Source: Methanothermobacter tenebrarum (lineage in GTDB: Archaea > Methanobacteriota > Methanobacteria > Methanobacteriales > DSM-23052). From it: 64,000 nucleotides of DNA. Each line of letters begins with the position of its first letter. Positions within the stretch are counted from its first letter, which is position 1. Where the stretch lies: the NCBI RefSeq assembly GCF_023167465.1, contig NZ_AP025698.1, forward strand, positions 744,001 to 808,000, given 5' to 3'. The translations under genes were made by a program, and so were the position numbers. Of the stretch, positions 43,080 through 51,621 are shown piece by piece. A model generated the notes under the pieces. It was not told the DNA's origin. It ran no database searches and saw only the letters and a list, made by a program, of their open reading frames with translations.

Positions 43080-43970
43080 TTTATCAGTGAGAAGTCCACC
43101 CTCCAAAAAGTAGGAAGATGAAAGCCCCATATATTGTTTATATAATTATGAAAACAATACTATAAACTATAAAATACAAGCTCGATAGAGGAGCACACTC
43201 CCCGTCTATGCTCTCCCAGCACCACCCCATACAATATGTAAAAAAGTAAGTGGAGAAGCAAGGGAAATGCCCAGCTATAAATTCCGCATTTATCCGTCCA
43301 AGACTACTGGAAAAAGTTCCTTGAACACCTTGACCTTTGCACGTGGCTCAACCGCCCACCCCAAGAACAATGCAAAAACAGAAGGCCGGAAACCACCCCT
43401 AATGATACACAAACCCTAATAATCAAACTAAAAAAATGAAGAGAACCCTAAACTCAAAAAAGTCCACTCAAAAGGTTCTGCAGATGGTAAACTACCACCT
43501 CAGAACAACATGACCTGAGAAGGCTAACTTTAAAAGGCAAGTTAAGGTTCAAGTTTAAAGGCTTCAAGGCATGAACTACAACCAATCCGTGTTCAAAATC
43601 AGAGAAAGCAAACTAGATCAGAGCGGATAGAAGGAAAAGAAGTATATAGTAGAGTGTGAAGGTTCAAGAAGGTGGCTTACAATCTTCCAATTTGAACACG
43701 AGCCCGAGCCTCTACCAGAAAACTGGAAAAATCAAGGAGACAGCCAAGAAAAAAACATTCCAAAAAGATTTACATAAAAGCCTATCCTTCATATGCTCGA
43801 ATACAAAGCTGAAAACGCTGGTAAACCCCAGAGGCACAAGCCGAAAGATTATCATATGATCCATACACGGCATATCCGCTAACCCAATACTTGGAAGGGG
43901 GCTGGGACAGCCATCCAGGCCAGGAAAACCTAATCATTGGAACATGAAATCCTAAAGGGGGGTAGTTCAC
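43080..43970 (+). mobile_element. IS605-family element with decayed tnpB (copy 4)
   Basis: The left flank TTTTAAC (43073-43079) is followed by a worn hairpin (TCAGTGAGAAG...GATGAAAGCC), then TATATTG/TATATAA promoter-like sequence, the tnpB remains, and the right end GGGGGGTAGTTCAC at 43957-43970. Size 891 bp against about 1.5 kb for an intact TnpB-only element, so it carries deletions as well as frameshifts. Confidence 0.8.
43262..43859 (+). pseudogene. tnpB: tnpB (IS605 OrfB) remnant
   Basis: Fragments in changing frames follow TnpB order: MPSYKFRIYPSKTTGK at the start, EHLDLCTWL, KKVHSKVLQMVNYHL-like sequence, NYNQSVFKIRESKLD, and near the end VNPRGTSRK, the segment before the zinc finger. 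Many stops; the RuvC-like active site and the CxxC zinc finger are not intact. It cannot make a nuclease. Confidence 0.75.
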
Positions 43971-43980
43971 GTTGGATGAA

Positions 43981-43990
43981 AAATATAAAT
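43981..43990 (+). promoter_or_regulatory. TATA box of the TPR gene
   Basis: AAATATAAAT stands 29-38 bp before ATG 44019 and 11 bp after the end of the tnpB element, so this promoter lies in the sequence that would be the guide of that element. Confidence 0.5.
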
Positions 43991-44018
43991 CGTCACTAGG
44001 TATTTGGGGGAGGTAATG

Positions 44019-44951
44019 ATGATAATCTTAGCCGTCCTTGGATTCCTAGATTCGTTTAGGAGGGGGAGGCGGGATAAACTTGAGGATTATAAGAGGAAAC
44101 TCGAAGAATGTCACGAATACGAGGCTGAGATTCTCGTGGAGATGGGGCTTATTCACCTAGAGAGGGGTAAGATAGAAAAGGCCCTTGATAAGTTCTTGGA
44201 GGCTCTAGAAGATTATAAGAAGGCAGGGGATGTTGAAGGTGAAGGATATGCCCATGAACTTATCGGTGACTGTTATTTGTCTAAGAGGAACACTGAAGCC
44301 GCATTCGAAGAATATAAAAGAGCACTGAAATGTTATAAGAAGGTTAAATCTTCATTTGCAGATGATCTGCTTGAGAAAATAAAAGAGGTTGAAATGATAA
44401 AAAAGGCCATTCAAAAAGCCCCAGAAACCGAAAACAAAGAAGAGGAAACAATCAAAAGCATCCAAGAAGCACCTCGGACTGAAGATAGGAAAATTCAAGG
44501 AAAAAGACCAAAAGAAGTTTCCAAAGAGGCTGCTATTAAAAAAATTAATCACCTAATCCTAGAGATTATAGGTCTAGTTGATAAATATAATTACTATAAG
44601 AATTTTAGTAAAGATGTTAAATATCTAGAAAATGCATTAGAATCATCGAAATTAATCGGTGACTTGGAAGGTGGGGGAATCCTGCATCTTATCCTAGGCG
44701 AAATCCTCTTTAGAAAAGGAGAATACGAACAAGCCCTGCAACATTTCAAGGAAGCCTACAATATATTCAATGGCAAGGACAAAAATGGGGAGGGCATATC
44801 CCTCCTACTAGTAGGGATAACCTCCTTCATCCTAGGCAAAGAAGCCAAAATTTATAAGACATTTAACGAGGCCATGACCATCCTCGGTAAAACATCACAT
44901 AAAGCTCAGAGGATAGCCTACGATATCATAGAAACCCTTGAAACGCTTTAG
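44019..44951 (+). CDS. TPR-repeat protein
   Basis: 310 residues. A short hydrophobic start, then TPR units at about 30-125 (ALDKFLEALEDYKKAGD, AAFEEYKRALKCYKKV), a charged linker, and a second set at about 200-290 (GEYEQALQHFKEAYNIF). A scaffold for protein contacts. Start 44019 is chosen because GGGGGAGGT ends 5 nt before it. The HEAT-repeat gene follows directly, so the two helical-repeat proteins may work together. Confidence 0.75.
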   Translation: MIILAVLGFLDSFRRGRRDKLEDYKRKLEECHEYEAEILVEMGLIHLERGKIEKALDKFLEALEDYKKAGDVEGEGYAHELIGDCYLSKRNTEAAFEEYKRALKCYKKVKSSFADDLLEKIKEVEMIKKAIQKAPETENKEEETIKSIQEAPRTEDRKIQGKRPKEVSKEAAIKKINHLILEIIGLVDKYNYYKNFSKDVKYLENALESSKLIGDLEGGGILHLILGEILFRKGEYEQALQHFKEAYNIFNGKDKNGEGISLLLVGITSFILGKEAKIYKTFNEAMTILGKTSHKAQRIAYDIIETLETL

Positions 44952-44964
44952 ATATGGTGAGTTT

Positions 44965-45522
44965 ATGGAGAAAAGAGAGAATATAGAAAGAATTATAGAA
45001 AAGTTGGAAGATGAAGACGAGCTTGTTAGAGTCCAGGTCATGGAATTACTGGAGGAGATAGGTGAAGCTGCAGTGGATCCGCTTATAGACGCGCTTTCAC
45101 ATCCAAACAAGCTTGTGAGAAGAGGCGCTGCCAGGATCCTCGGTAATATAAAAGATCCAAGGGCTATAGAACCTCTCATAAAAGCTTTAAGTGATGACAA
45201 TAAATGGGTTCGACGAGAAGCCTCAACAGCCTTATCCAAGATGGGTGAGGAGGCATTCAAACCATTACTCAAGGCATTAAAGGATGATGATTGGAAGGTT
45301 AGGGGCGCTGCCGCCTGGGCCATTGGCAACCTAAAGGATGAAAGAGCAGTAGACTCTTTAATAGAACTTTTAGATGATAAAAGCGGCTTTGTCAGGAGTG
45401 GGGCTGCATGGGCCCTTCAGAATATAGGGGGTGAAAAGGTAAAGGCTGCTATGAAAAAATTAAAAAGTGAAGGTTCTGGTTTCGCGAAGAGAATGGCATC
45501 AGATTATCTAGAGAAAAAGTAA
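44965..45522 (+). CDS. HEAT-repeat protein (PBS-lyase type repeats)
   Basis: 185 residues built from five or so 31-residue HEAT units, each with the D.L..R..A...L G.I.D.RA..PLI.AL pattern (for example RRGAARILGNIKDPRAIEP and RGAAAWAIGNLKDERAVDS). Binding scaffold with no catalytic motif. ATG 44965 follows GGTGAG. It lies between the TPR gene and mdh. Confidence 0.85.
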   Translation: MEKRENIERIIEKLEDEDELVRVQVMELLEEIGEAAVDPLIDALSHPNKLVRRGAARILGNIKDPRAIEPLIKALSDDNKWVRREASTALSKMGEEAFKPLLKALKDDDWKVRGAAAWAIGNLKDERAVDSLIELLDDKSGFVRSGAAWALQNIGGEKVKAAMKKLKSEGSGFAKRMASDYLEKK

Positions 45523-45544
45523 TATCATATAGGGGGCCGATTTC

Positions 45545-46528
45545 ATGAAAGTGAGTATTATAGGCTCAACTGGTAGAGTGGGGAAGTCAACTGCACTATG
45601 TCTTGCAGAGGAAGAAACTGTAAGTGTATTACAATTGATTTCAAGAGAAGAAAGCTTTGAACGCAGTAAAGGAGAATTACTAGATATTAGTGATGCATTG
45701 GCTGCGAAGGGCGTTTCTGTCGAGTTGGAAACATCCTCAAATATTAAGGACGTGGAGGATTCCAAGATCATTATTATAACCGCTGGGATCCCAAGGAAAC
45801 CTAACATGGAAAGGGACGATTTAGCCCATGTGAATGGTCGTATAGTGGCCAAATACGCATCTGAAATAGGAAAATTTGCACCAGATTCCATGATACTCGT
45901 TGTAACAAATCCCGTCGATGTCATGACTTATGTGGCCCTCAAGTATTCTGGTTTTCATCCTAGTAAGGTTTTTGGTCTTGGTAATCACCTTGACTCCCTT
46001 AGGCTTAAGAATTACATGGCGAAACATTTTAATGTGCATGTTAGTGAAGTTCACACAAGGGTTATAGGACAGCATGGCCCCTATATGGTGCCCCTTATAA
46101 GTTCAACTTCCATTGGTGGCATACCACTTGAATATTATTCTAAAAGGGATTATTTTTCTGATTATAAGCCCTTTGATTTGGAGGGCACTATCCGGAAGGT
46201 TATAAATGCCGGTAGTAATATTATCAGTAGGAAGGGCGCGACTGAGTATGGTCCGGCTTTTGCCGTTTCGAATATTGTTAAGACTGTCTTGAATGATGAG
46301 AAGAGGATATTGACGGTTTCGACCTTGATTGATGGTGAGGTAGCAGATATAAGGGATGTTTGTCTTGGGGTTCCTGTTAAGCTTGGAAAGGATGGTATTG
46401 AGGGTATTGTACCATTTCTTATGGATGATAATGAACGGGAGGCTTTTATTGAGGCGGCTGAGTTTGTTAAAGGTTCAACCATGGAAGTGATGCGCTTACT
46501 TGAAGAGGAAGGTTTAAAAAGGCGTTAA
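45545..46528 (+). CDS. mdh: L-malate dehydrogenase (LDH/MDH family)
   Basis: 327 residues. VSIIGSTGRVGKST is the NAD(P) loop, IIITAGIPRKPNMERDDL carries substrate arginines, VVTNPVDVMTYVA and VIGQHGPYMVPL contain the active-site Asn and His. Ser in GSTGRVG suggests use of NADPH as well as NADH. It links oxaloacetate and malate in the reductive partial citric acid cycle. Confidence 0.9.
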   Translation: MKVSIIGSTGRVGKSTALCLAEEETVSVLQLISREESFERSKGELLDISDALAAKGVSVELETSSNIKDVEDSKIIIITAGIPRKPNMERDDLAHVNGRIVAKYASEIGKFAPDSMILVVTNPVDVMTYVALKYSGFHPSKVFGLGNHLDSLRLKNYMAKHFNVHVSEVHTRVIGQHGPYMVPLISSTSIGGIPLEYYSKRDYFSDYKPFDLEGTIRKVINAGSNIISRKGATEYGPAFAVSNIVKTVLNDEKRILTVSTLIDGEVADIRDVCLGVPVKLGKDGIEGIVPFLMDDNEREAFIEAAEFVKGSTMEVMRLLEEEGLKRR

Positions 46529-46574
46529 TAACTTATCTTCTTTTTTTATTGTGGATGAGTTAACCCCCAATGGA

Positions 46575-46606
46575 AACACTTATATAATTGTTCAATTATA
46601 AGTGTT
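46575..46606 (+). terminator. Hairpin with T tract after mdh
   Basis: AACACTTATATAATTG and CAATTATAAGTGTT pair as 14-bp arms with a 2-nt bulge and a very short loop, followed by TTTTT. It may end the mdh transcript; as an almost perfect palindrome it could also be an operator. Confidence 0.5.
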
Positions 46607-46750
46607 TTTACGGGCAGTTTTTTGAACATTGTATAGTATGGTTTTTTTGTGGTGGGTGTCCCAGAAAAATGTGCCGGTAACCATCTTCCGGTAGTATTAT
46701 ATTGGGAAACCAACTTAATATAATCAAAAAAAGATCGTAAGGAGTTGCCC

Positions 46751-47318
46751 ATGATAAGGATAGGAATACTAGACCTCCAAGGAGACGTGTCAGAACACCT
46801 CGAAATGACAAAAAAGGCGATAAAAAACTTGAAAATAGAAGCAGAAGCCAAAAAGGTGAAAAAAAAAGGATGAGATAAGATCATGTGACGCTCTGATAAT
46901 CTCAGGTGGCGAAAGCACAGTCATAGGCAAACTCATGGAAAAAGAAAACATAATAAAAACCCTAAAAAAGGAAAAAATACCAATAATGGGCACCTGCGCC
47001 GGGATGATACTCCTAGCAAAGGAAACAGACCACAAACAACCCCTCCTAGGCATAATAGACATGAAAGTGAAAAGAAACGCCTTCGGAAGACAAAGAGAAT
47101 CATTCGAAGAAAAAATAAGAATACTAGGCAAAGAATTCAACGGCATATTCATAAGAGCACCAGCAGTCACAAAAACCGGACCCGGAGTAAAAATCCTCTC
47201 AAAACTCAACAACAAGATAATAGCAGTAAAACAAGGAAAAAACATCGCACTAGCATTCCATCCAGAACTAGGCAACGACACCCTAATCCACGAACACTTC
47301 ATAAAGGAGGTAATATGA
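46751..47318 (+). pseudogene. pdxT: Pyridoxal 5'-phosphate synthase glutaminase subunit, frameshifted at an A9 tract
   Basis: ATG 46751 after AAGGAGTT begins IRIGILDLQGDVSEHLEM, the PdxT start, but the frame stops at 46873. One base fewer in the nine A at 46859-46867 joins it to DEIRSCDALIISGGEST, GTCAGMILLAKE (nucleophile Cys) and AFHPELGNDTLIHEHF. All catalytic parts are present, so the lesion is one +1 base: a sequencing error, tract slippage, or a recent mutation. PdxT gives ammonia to PdxS for vitamin B6 synthesis; pdxS is not in the window. Confidence 0.85.
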
Positions 47319-48236
47319 TTGTGCGGAATAGCCGGGATAGTATACAAGGACGGTAAACTCCACCCAGCAGGAAGAGACATGACAAAAATGCTTCACGCAC
47401 TACAACACAGAGGTCCCGACTCCGCGGGCTTCTCAATCTACGGAGGACTAAAACTAGCCGACGACGAATACCTACTCAACATAGAAATCAAAGAAAAAAA
47501 AGACCTACTAGACAGGGTTAAAGAGACAATAGAAGCCACAACAAGGATAAAATCAGAAGAAAAAATACAATCCGTGGAAAACTACATAATATACCGTTGC
47601 AAGATAAGCCTAGAATCATTCTCACAACTAAAACCTCTAATAATGGAAATAGACAAAATAGAAGACGTCACAGTATTAAACGGGAGCCACTCATTCGAAA
47701 TGATAAAAGATGTTGGAACAGTCCTAGAAATAGCCGACCGCTACAACACATGGTCCAAAAAGGGCACACACGCCATAGGCCACACTAGATTCTCAACAGA
47801 GAGCATAGTAGACAGATACCACGCACACCCATTCCAAAGCTACATAATCCCAGACATCACAGTAGTCCACAACGGACAAATAACAAACTACTGGAAAATA
47901 AGAGACCCACTCGAAAGAAAAGGCCACATATTCGAAACAACAAACGACACCGAATGCATAGTACACTACATAGCAGACAAACTCGCAGAAGGTTACAAAC
48001 TAGAAGAAGCACTAGAACAATCAGTAAAAGACATGGACGGCCCATTCTCATATATAGTCGGAACACCAAAGGGCATAGGAATAGCAAAAGACCAACTAGG
48101 CCTACGCCCCGGGGTAATGGCAGAAGATGATGAAATCTTCGCCATAGCCTCCGAAGAAATGGCCCTAGGAGAAGTAGTAGATACAAGACACATTGAACAA
48201 ATAGCACCCGGCGAAGTAAGAGTCTACGAAATATAA
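47319..48236 (+). CDS. Archaeal glutamate synthase, glutamine amidotransferase subunit (GltB domain 1)
   Basis: 305 residues. TTG codes Met before CGIAGIVYKDG, so Cys2 is the class II amidotransferase nucleophile; HALQHRGPDSAGFSI and HNGQITNYWKIRDPLERKGH follow. It releases ammonia from glutamine. Start TTG follows AAGGAGG and touches the pdxT stop. First of four split glutamate synthase genes. Confidence 0.9.
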   Translation: MCGIAGIVYKDGKLHPAGRDMTKMLHALQHRGPDSAGFSIYGGLKLADDEYLLNIEIKEKKDLLDRVKETIEATTRIKSEEKIQSVENYIIYRCKISLESFSQLKPLIMEIDKIEDVTVLNGSHSFEMIKDVGTVLEIADRYNTWSKKGTHAIGHTRFSTESIVDRYHAHPFQSYIIPDITVVHNGQITNYWKIRDPLERKGHIFETTNDTECIVHYIADKLAEGYKLEEALEQSVKDMDGPFSYIVGTPKGIGIAKDQLGLRPGVMAEDDEIFAIASEEMALGEVVDTRHIEQIAPGEVRVYEI

Positions 48237-48247
48237 GGAGGCCAAAA

Positions 48248-48937
48248 ATGAAAGAGGCGAAAATCAACGCCAAGGGGAAAACACCAAGGGAAGTTAACAG
48301 TAAACTCAAAAAACTGGCAAAAGAATATGACAAGATAATCATAGAAAACCCCAATGCAATGCACTACCTTGCAGCAGGCCTAACAGGAGACGTTGAGGTC
48401 ATCATAGACGGATCCGCCGGATACTTCGCAGGTACAATGATACACGGTCCCAGGATAGAAATAAAAGGGAATGCCGGGTGGTTCCCAGCAGATAACATGA
48501 CCCGTGGTAAAATCACAATTCATGGATCGGCAGGTGACGGGGTAGGCCAGGGCATATATGGTGGCACAGTCATCGTAAAAGAAGATGCCGGTTCAAGAAC
48601 CGGTGAAATAATGAAAAACGGGACAATAATCATTGGAGGAAACTCAGGTTTCATGACAGGACTCTACATGATGGGAGGACAAATAATAGTCTTGGGAAAC
48701 CTGGGAAAAGATGCTGGCGAATCCATAATACGTGGAAAAATCTACTTTAAAGGAAAAGCAGAAAGCCTAGGCAAAAACGCGAAGATAAACAAGATAACAG
48801 GCGAAGAAAGAAAGGAACTGGAGAAAATATTAGAAGAGAATGGCTTCAAATTAGAAAAGACAGAATACACCAAGTTCAAGAAGATAATACCAAGGAGCAA
48901 GAGACCATTCTATGGTAAAGAAGTGGAGGAAGGATAA
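48248..48937 (+). CDS. Archaeal glutamate synthase, GXGXG-domain subunit (GltB domain 3)
   Basis: 229 residues of beta-helix with repeated G-x-x-G turns (GPRIEIKGNAGWFPADNM, GSAGDGVGQGIYGGTVI, GGNSGFMTGLYMMGGQI), the GltB C-terminal domain also seen in FwdC-like proteins. It keeps the large subunit together structurally. The stop is directly followed by the next ATG. Confidence 0.9.
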   Translation: MKEAKINAKGKTPREVNSKLKKLAKEYDKIIIENPNAMHYLAAGLTGDVEVIIDGSAGYFAGTMIHGPRIEIKGNAGWFPADNMTRGKITIHGSAGDGVGQGIYGGTVIVKEDAGSRTGEIMKNGTIIIGGNSGFMTGLYMMGGQIIVLGNLGKDAGESIIRGKIYFKGKAESLGKNAKINKITGEERKELEKILEENGFKLEKTEYTKFKKIIPRSKRPFYGKEVEEG

Positions 48938-50008
48938 ATGGATCCTAAAATTGGCATGGTCGGCACCCCCTGTCAAATAACAGCAGCAACCCTCATGAAA
49001 GACTATGAATCCTTCATAAAAGAATTCCCAGTCACCCTAAAGATAGGACTATTCTGCATGGAAAACTTCTCCTACAAATACCTTAAAAGGTTCCTAGAAG
49101 AGAAAGGAATAAGCCTAAAAGAGATAATACAATGCAGAATAGAGGGAGGATCCGCTAAATTCCACTTAAACAGTGGAGAGACAATATCCATACCCCTAAA
49201 GGAACTAAAGGAAACCATGCGCAAAAGCTGCCAAATATGCATGGACTATACATCAGAACAAGCCGACATATCAATAGGCTCAGTAGGCTCCCCACAAGGG
49301 TGGTCAACCATAATCATAAGAACAAAAAAAGGACTTAAACTCATCAAAGCAGCTGAAGAAAAAAAATACATCAAAACCAAACCAATAAGCGACAAAGGAT
49401 TTGAATTACTCCAAAGGTTAGCCGCTGGGAAAAAAGAAAAAAACCTAAAAGAGATCAAGAAAAGGGAAAAGGTTGCAAGACCAGTAATGTACTGGAGAGT
49501 GATGCCAGAGACAGAATACCTCGAAGAGGTGACTGATTACCAATTCAGAGACCTCAGAGGAGACGTTATAGATATAGGGGCCTGCGTATTATGCGGGGCG
49601 TGCCTGCTCTCATGTCCAGAAGAGATCATAAAAATAGAAGACAGAAAACCGGAAATAAAAGGAGAATGTCCACCAGCTTGTAACGCATGCTACATAGCCT
49701 GCCCCAGAACATATGTACCAGACAATATCATAAGCCACGAAACCGCGAAAGAACCCCTAGGAGATTATATCAAAATAGTATCAGCCAAGGCCCCAATGTT
49801 CAAAGGCCAAGACGGTGGAGTTGTAACCGCATTATTATCATATGCACTATCAGAGGGGATAGTTGATAAGGTCCTAGTAGTTGACAAGGACACCAAGAAC
49901 CCATGGAAACCCACCCCCAAACTTACAAAACATATCGAAGATGTTATTAAGGCGGCTGGCACAAAATATTCAGCCTGTCCAATATTCAAAGCAATGGGAG
50001 GATCCTAA
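48938..50008 (+). CDS. FrhB/FpoF-like iron-sulfur flavoprotein subunit, domain order permuted
   Basis: 356 residues with all parts of F420-reducing FrhB-type proteins but in reversed order. The N-terminal half is VGTPCQITAA, IGLFCMENFSYKYL, a CQIC pair and ADISIGSVGSPQGWST, normally the C-terminal half. The middle holds ferredoxin-like CVLCGACLLSCP and CNACYIACPR. The end is FKGQDGGVVTALLSYAL and AAGTKYSACP, normally the N-terminal half. It probably passes electrons (F420H2 or ferredoxin) to the glutamate synthase FMN subunit that follows (inference). Confidence 0.8.
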   Translation: MDPKIGMVGTPCQITAATLMKDYESFIKEFPVTLKIGLFCMENFSYKYLKRFLEEKGISLKEIIQCRIEGGSAKFHLNSGETISIPLKELKETMRKSCQICMDYTSEQADISIGSVGSPQGWSTIIIRTKKGLKLIKAAEEKKYIKTKPISDKGFELLQRLAAGKKEKNLKEIKKREKVARPVMYWRVMPETEYLEEVTDYQFRDLRGDVIDIGACVLCGACLLSCPEEIIKIEDRKPEIKGECPPACNACYIACPRTYVPDNIISHETAKEPLGDYIKIVSAKAPMFKGQDGGVVTALLSYALSEGIVDKVLVVDKDTKNPWKPTPKLTKHIEDVIKAAGTKYSACPIFKAMGGS

Positions 50009-51511
50009 TTGCCATTCAAAGTTGAAAGGAAAGCTGAAATATGTAAAAGGAACTTCAACAGGCCAGGTTGTTGCTGGTACCTCTGCGACAACCCCGACGA
50101 AGAACAATGCAAAGGCTGCTTCTCATGCTATAACAATTGTCCACATGAAGTCTATGAGATAATAAACGGGGAACCACAACCCATAAGACACGAAAAGTGT
50201 GTAGGATGCCGTATATGCGAAGAGATGTGTCCTAATGATGCTATAGAAGTAAATGCTGTTGTGGAGGATAGAAGGAACGTATGGTCACTGGTAGATCTCA
50301 CCGAAATACAGCGAAAATCAGAAGAGGGCACCTACAAGGTCAGAGGGTGCGGCGCACTACGCAGAATACCAACATTTGACGATCTAGTCCTGATACCTGC
50401 ACAAGTTTCAAGGCCACCAATAGACAAATACCGGGAACCATGCAACACAAAGGTTATACTAGGGGATAGGTACGCCGAGAACCCACTAGAACTTGACACT
50501 CCAATAATGATAGCTGCCATGTCATTCGGAGCCATCAGCAAAGAGGCCAAGATAGCCCTTGCAATGGGCGCCACACTCGCAGGAACAGCCACAAACACTG
50601 GTGAAGGTGGCATGCTACCCGAAGAGAGGAAATACGCATCAAAACTTATTGTACAATATGCATCTGGCAGATTCGGAGTATCAGCAGCTTACCTCAACAA
50701 TTCAGAGGCTATTGAGATCAAGATAGGTCAAGGGGCGAAGGCTGGTATGGGCGGACACCTATTAGGAGAAAAGGTTACAGGGGAAGTCTCAAGAATAAGA
50801 ATGATACCAGAGGGTACAGACGCGTTAAGCCCAGCAAGGCATATGGATATAGTCGGCCCAGAGGATCTTAGCATGAAAATATCACAACTTAGGGAGATAA
50901 CAGACTGGAGAGTGCCTATAATGGTCAAGTTCACCTCTGGACGGGTAAGGGATGATGTTAAGATAGCTGCCAAGGCAGGGGCCGATATAGTCGTGGTCGA
51001 TGGCATGCAAGGGGGTACAGGCGCCGGACCAGATGTGGTGACAGAACATGCAGGGATACCCATTATAGCGGCGATAGTAGAAGCCGATGAAGCCCTCAAA
51101 GAGGTCAACCTCCGTGAAGAAGTTAGTCTAGTGGCAGCCGGTGGAATAAGAAGCGGGGCCGATGTTGCGAAGGCCATAGCACTAGGTGCGGATGCGGTGT
51201 ATATTGGTACAGCAGCCCTCGTGGCCATTGGATGTAGGGTTTGTCAAATGTGCTATGCCGGAACTTGTCGTAAAGGCATCGCAACCCAAGACCCATTATT
51301 TAGAAAGAGATTAGATTATGTTGAAGGGGGTAAACGGGTTGCAAGATACATTGAAGCCATGACAGAAGAACTTTCAATGTTAACACAACAAGCAGGTAAT
51401 ACTGATGTCAGTAAACTTGAAAAGGACGATCTCAGGGCGCTTAATCTTGAAACTGCAGCACTTACAGGTGTTAAAATGGCCGGGATGGAAGCACCCCTCT
51501 ATTCCTTATAA
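50009..51511 (+). CDS. Archaeal glutamate synthase, FMN/ferredoxin catalytic subunit (GltB domain 2)
   Basis: 500 residues. The N-terminal 85 residues carry two 4Fe-4S clusters (CKGCFSCYNNCPHEVY, CVGCRICEEMCPNDAIE). The rest is the FMN barrel: SFGAISKEAKIALA, TNTGEGGMLPEERK, GMGGHLLGEKV, VVDGMQGGTGAGPD and ALGADAVYIGTAALVAIGC with CRVCQMC for the 3Fe-4S site. It joins ammonia and 2-oxoglutarate. TTG start at 50009 follows GGGAGG. Confidence 0.93.
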   Translation: MPFKVERKAEICKRNFNRPGCCWYLCDNPDEEQCKGCFSCYNNCPHEVYEIINGEPQPIRHEKCVGCRICEEMCPNDAIEVNAVVEDRRNVWSLVDLTEIQRKSEEGTYKVRGCGALRRIPTFDDLVLIPAQVSRPPIDKYREPCNTKVILGDRYAENPLELDTPIMIAAMSFGAISKEAKIALAMGATLAGTATNTGEGGMLPEERKYASKLIVQYASGRFGVSAAYLNNSEAIEIKIGQGAKAGMGGHLLGEKVTGEVSRIRMIPEGTDALSPARHMDIVGPEDLSMKISQLREITDWRVPIMVKFTSGRVRDDVKIAAKAGADIVVVDGMQGGTGAGPDVVTEHAGIPIIAAIVEADEALKEVNLREEVSLVAAGGIRSGADVAKAIALGADAVYIGTAALVAIGCRVCQMCYAGTCRKGIATQDPLFRKRLDYVEGGKRVARYIEAMTEELSMLTQQAGNTDVSKLEKDDLRALNLETAALTGVKMAGMEAPLYSL

Positions 51512-51521
51512 AATTTTATCA

Positions 51522-51535
51522 CTTTTTCTTTTTTT
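51522..51535 (+). terminator. T-rich terminator of the glutamate synthase operon
   Basis: CTTTTTCTTTTTTT lies 11 nt after the stop and before the MFS promoter. Confidence 0.45.
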
Positions 51536-51538
51536 GCA

Positions 51539-51573
51539 TAATATATATATGAAAGGGTTAATCATGATTATCC
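51539..51573 (+). promoter_or_regulatory. TATA box and overlapping palindromic operator of the MFS gene
   Basis: TAATATATATAT at 51539-51550 is a TATA box. Six bases after it lies GGTTAATCATGATTATCC (51556-51573), a palindrome with one mismatched pair, in the place where a repressor would block the start site. The core TTAATCATGAT is also found upstream of acs. Confidence 0.5.
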
Positions 51574-51621
51574 AAGAGAAGCTATTGGACAATAATATTA
51601 AAATGGGGAGTGTGAAGTCCT

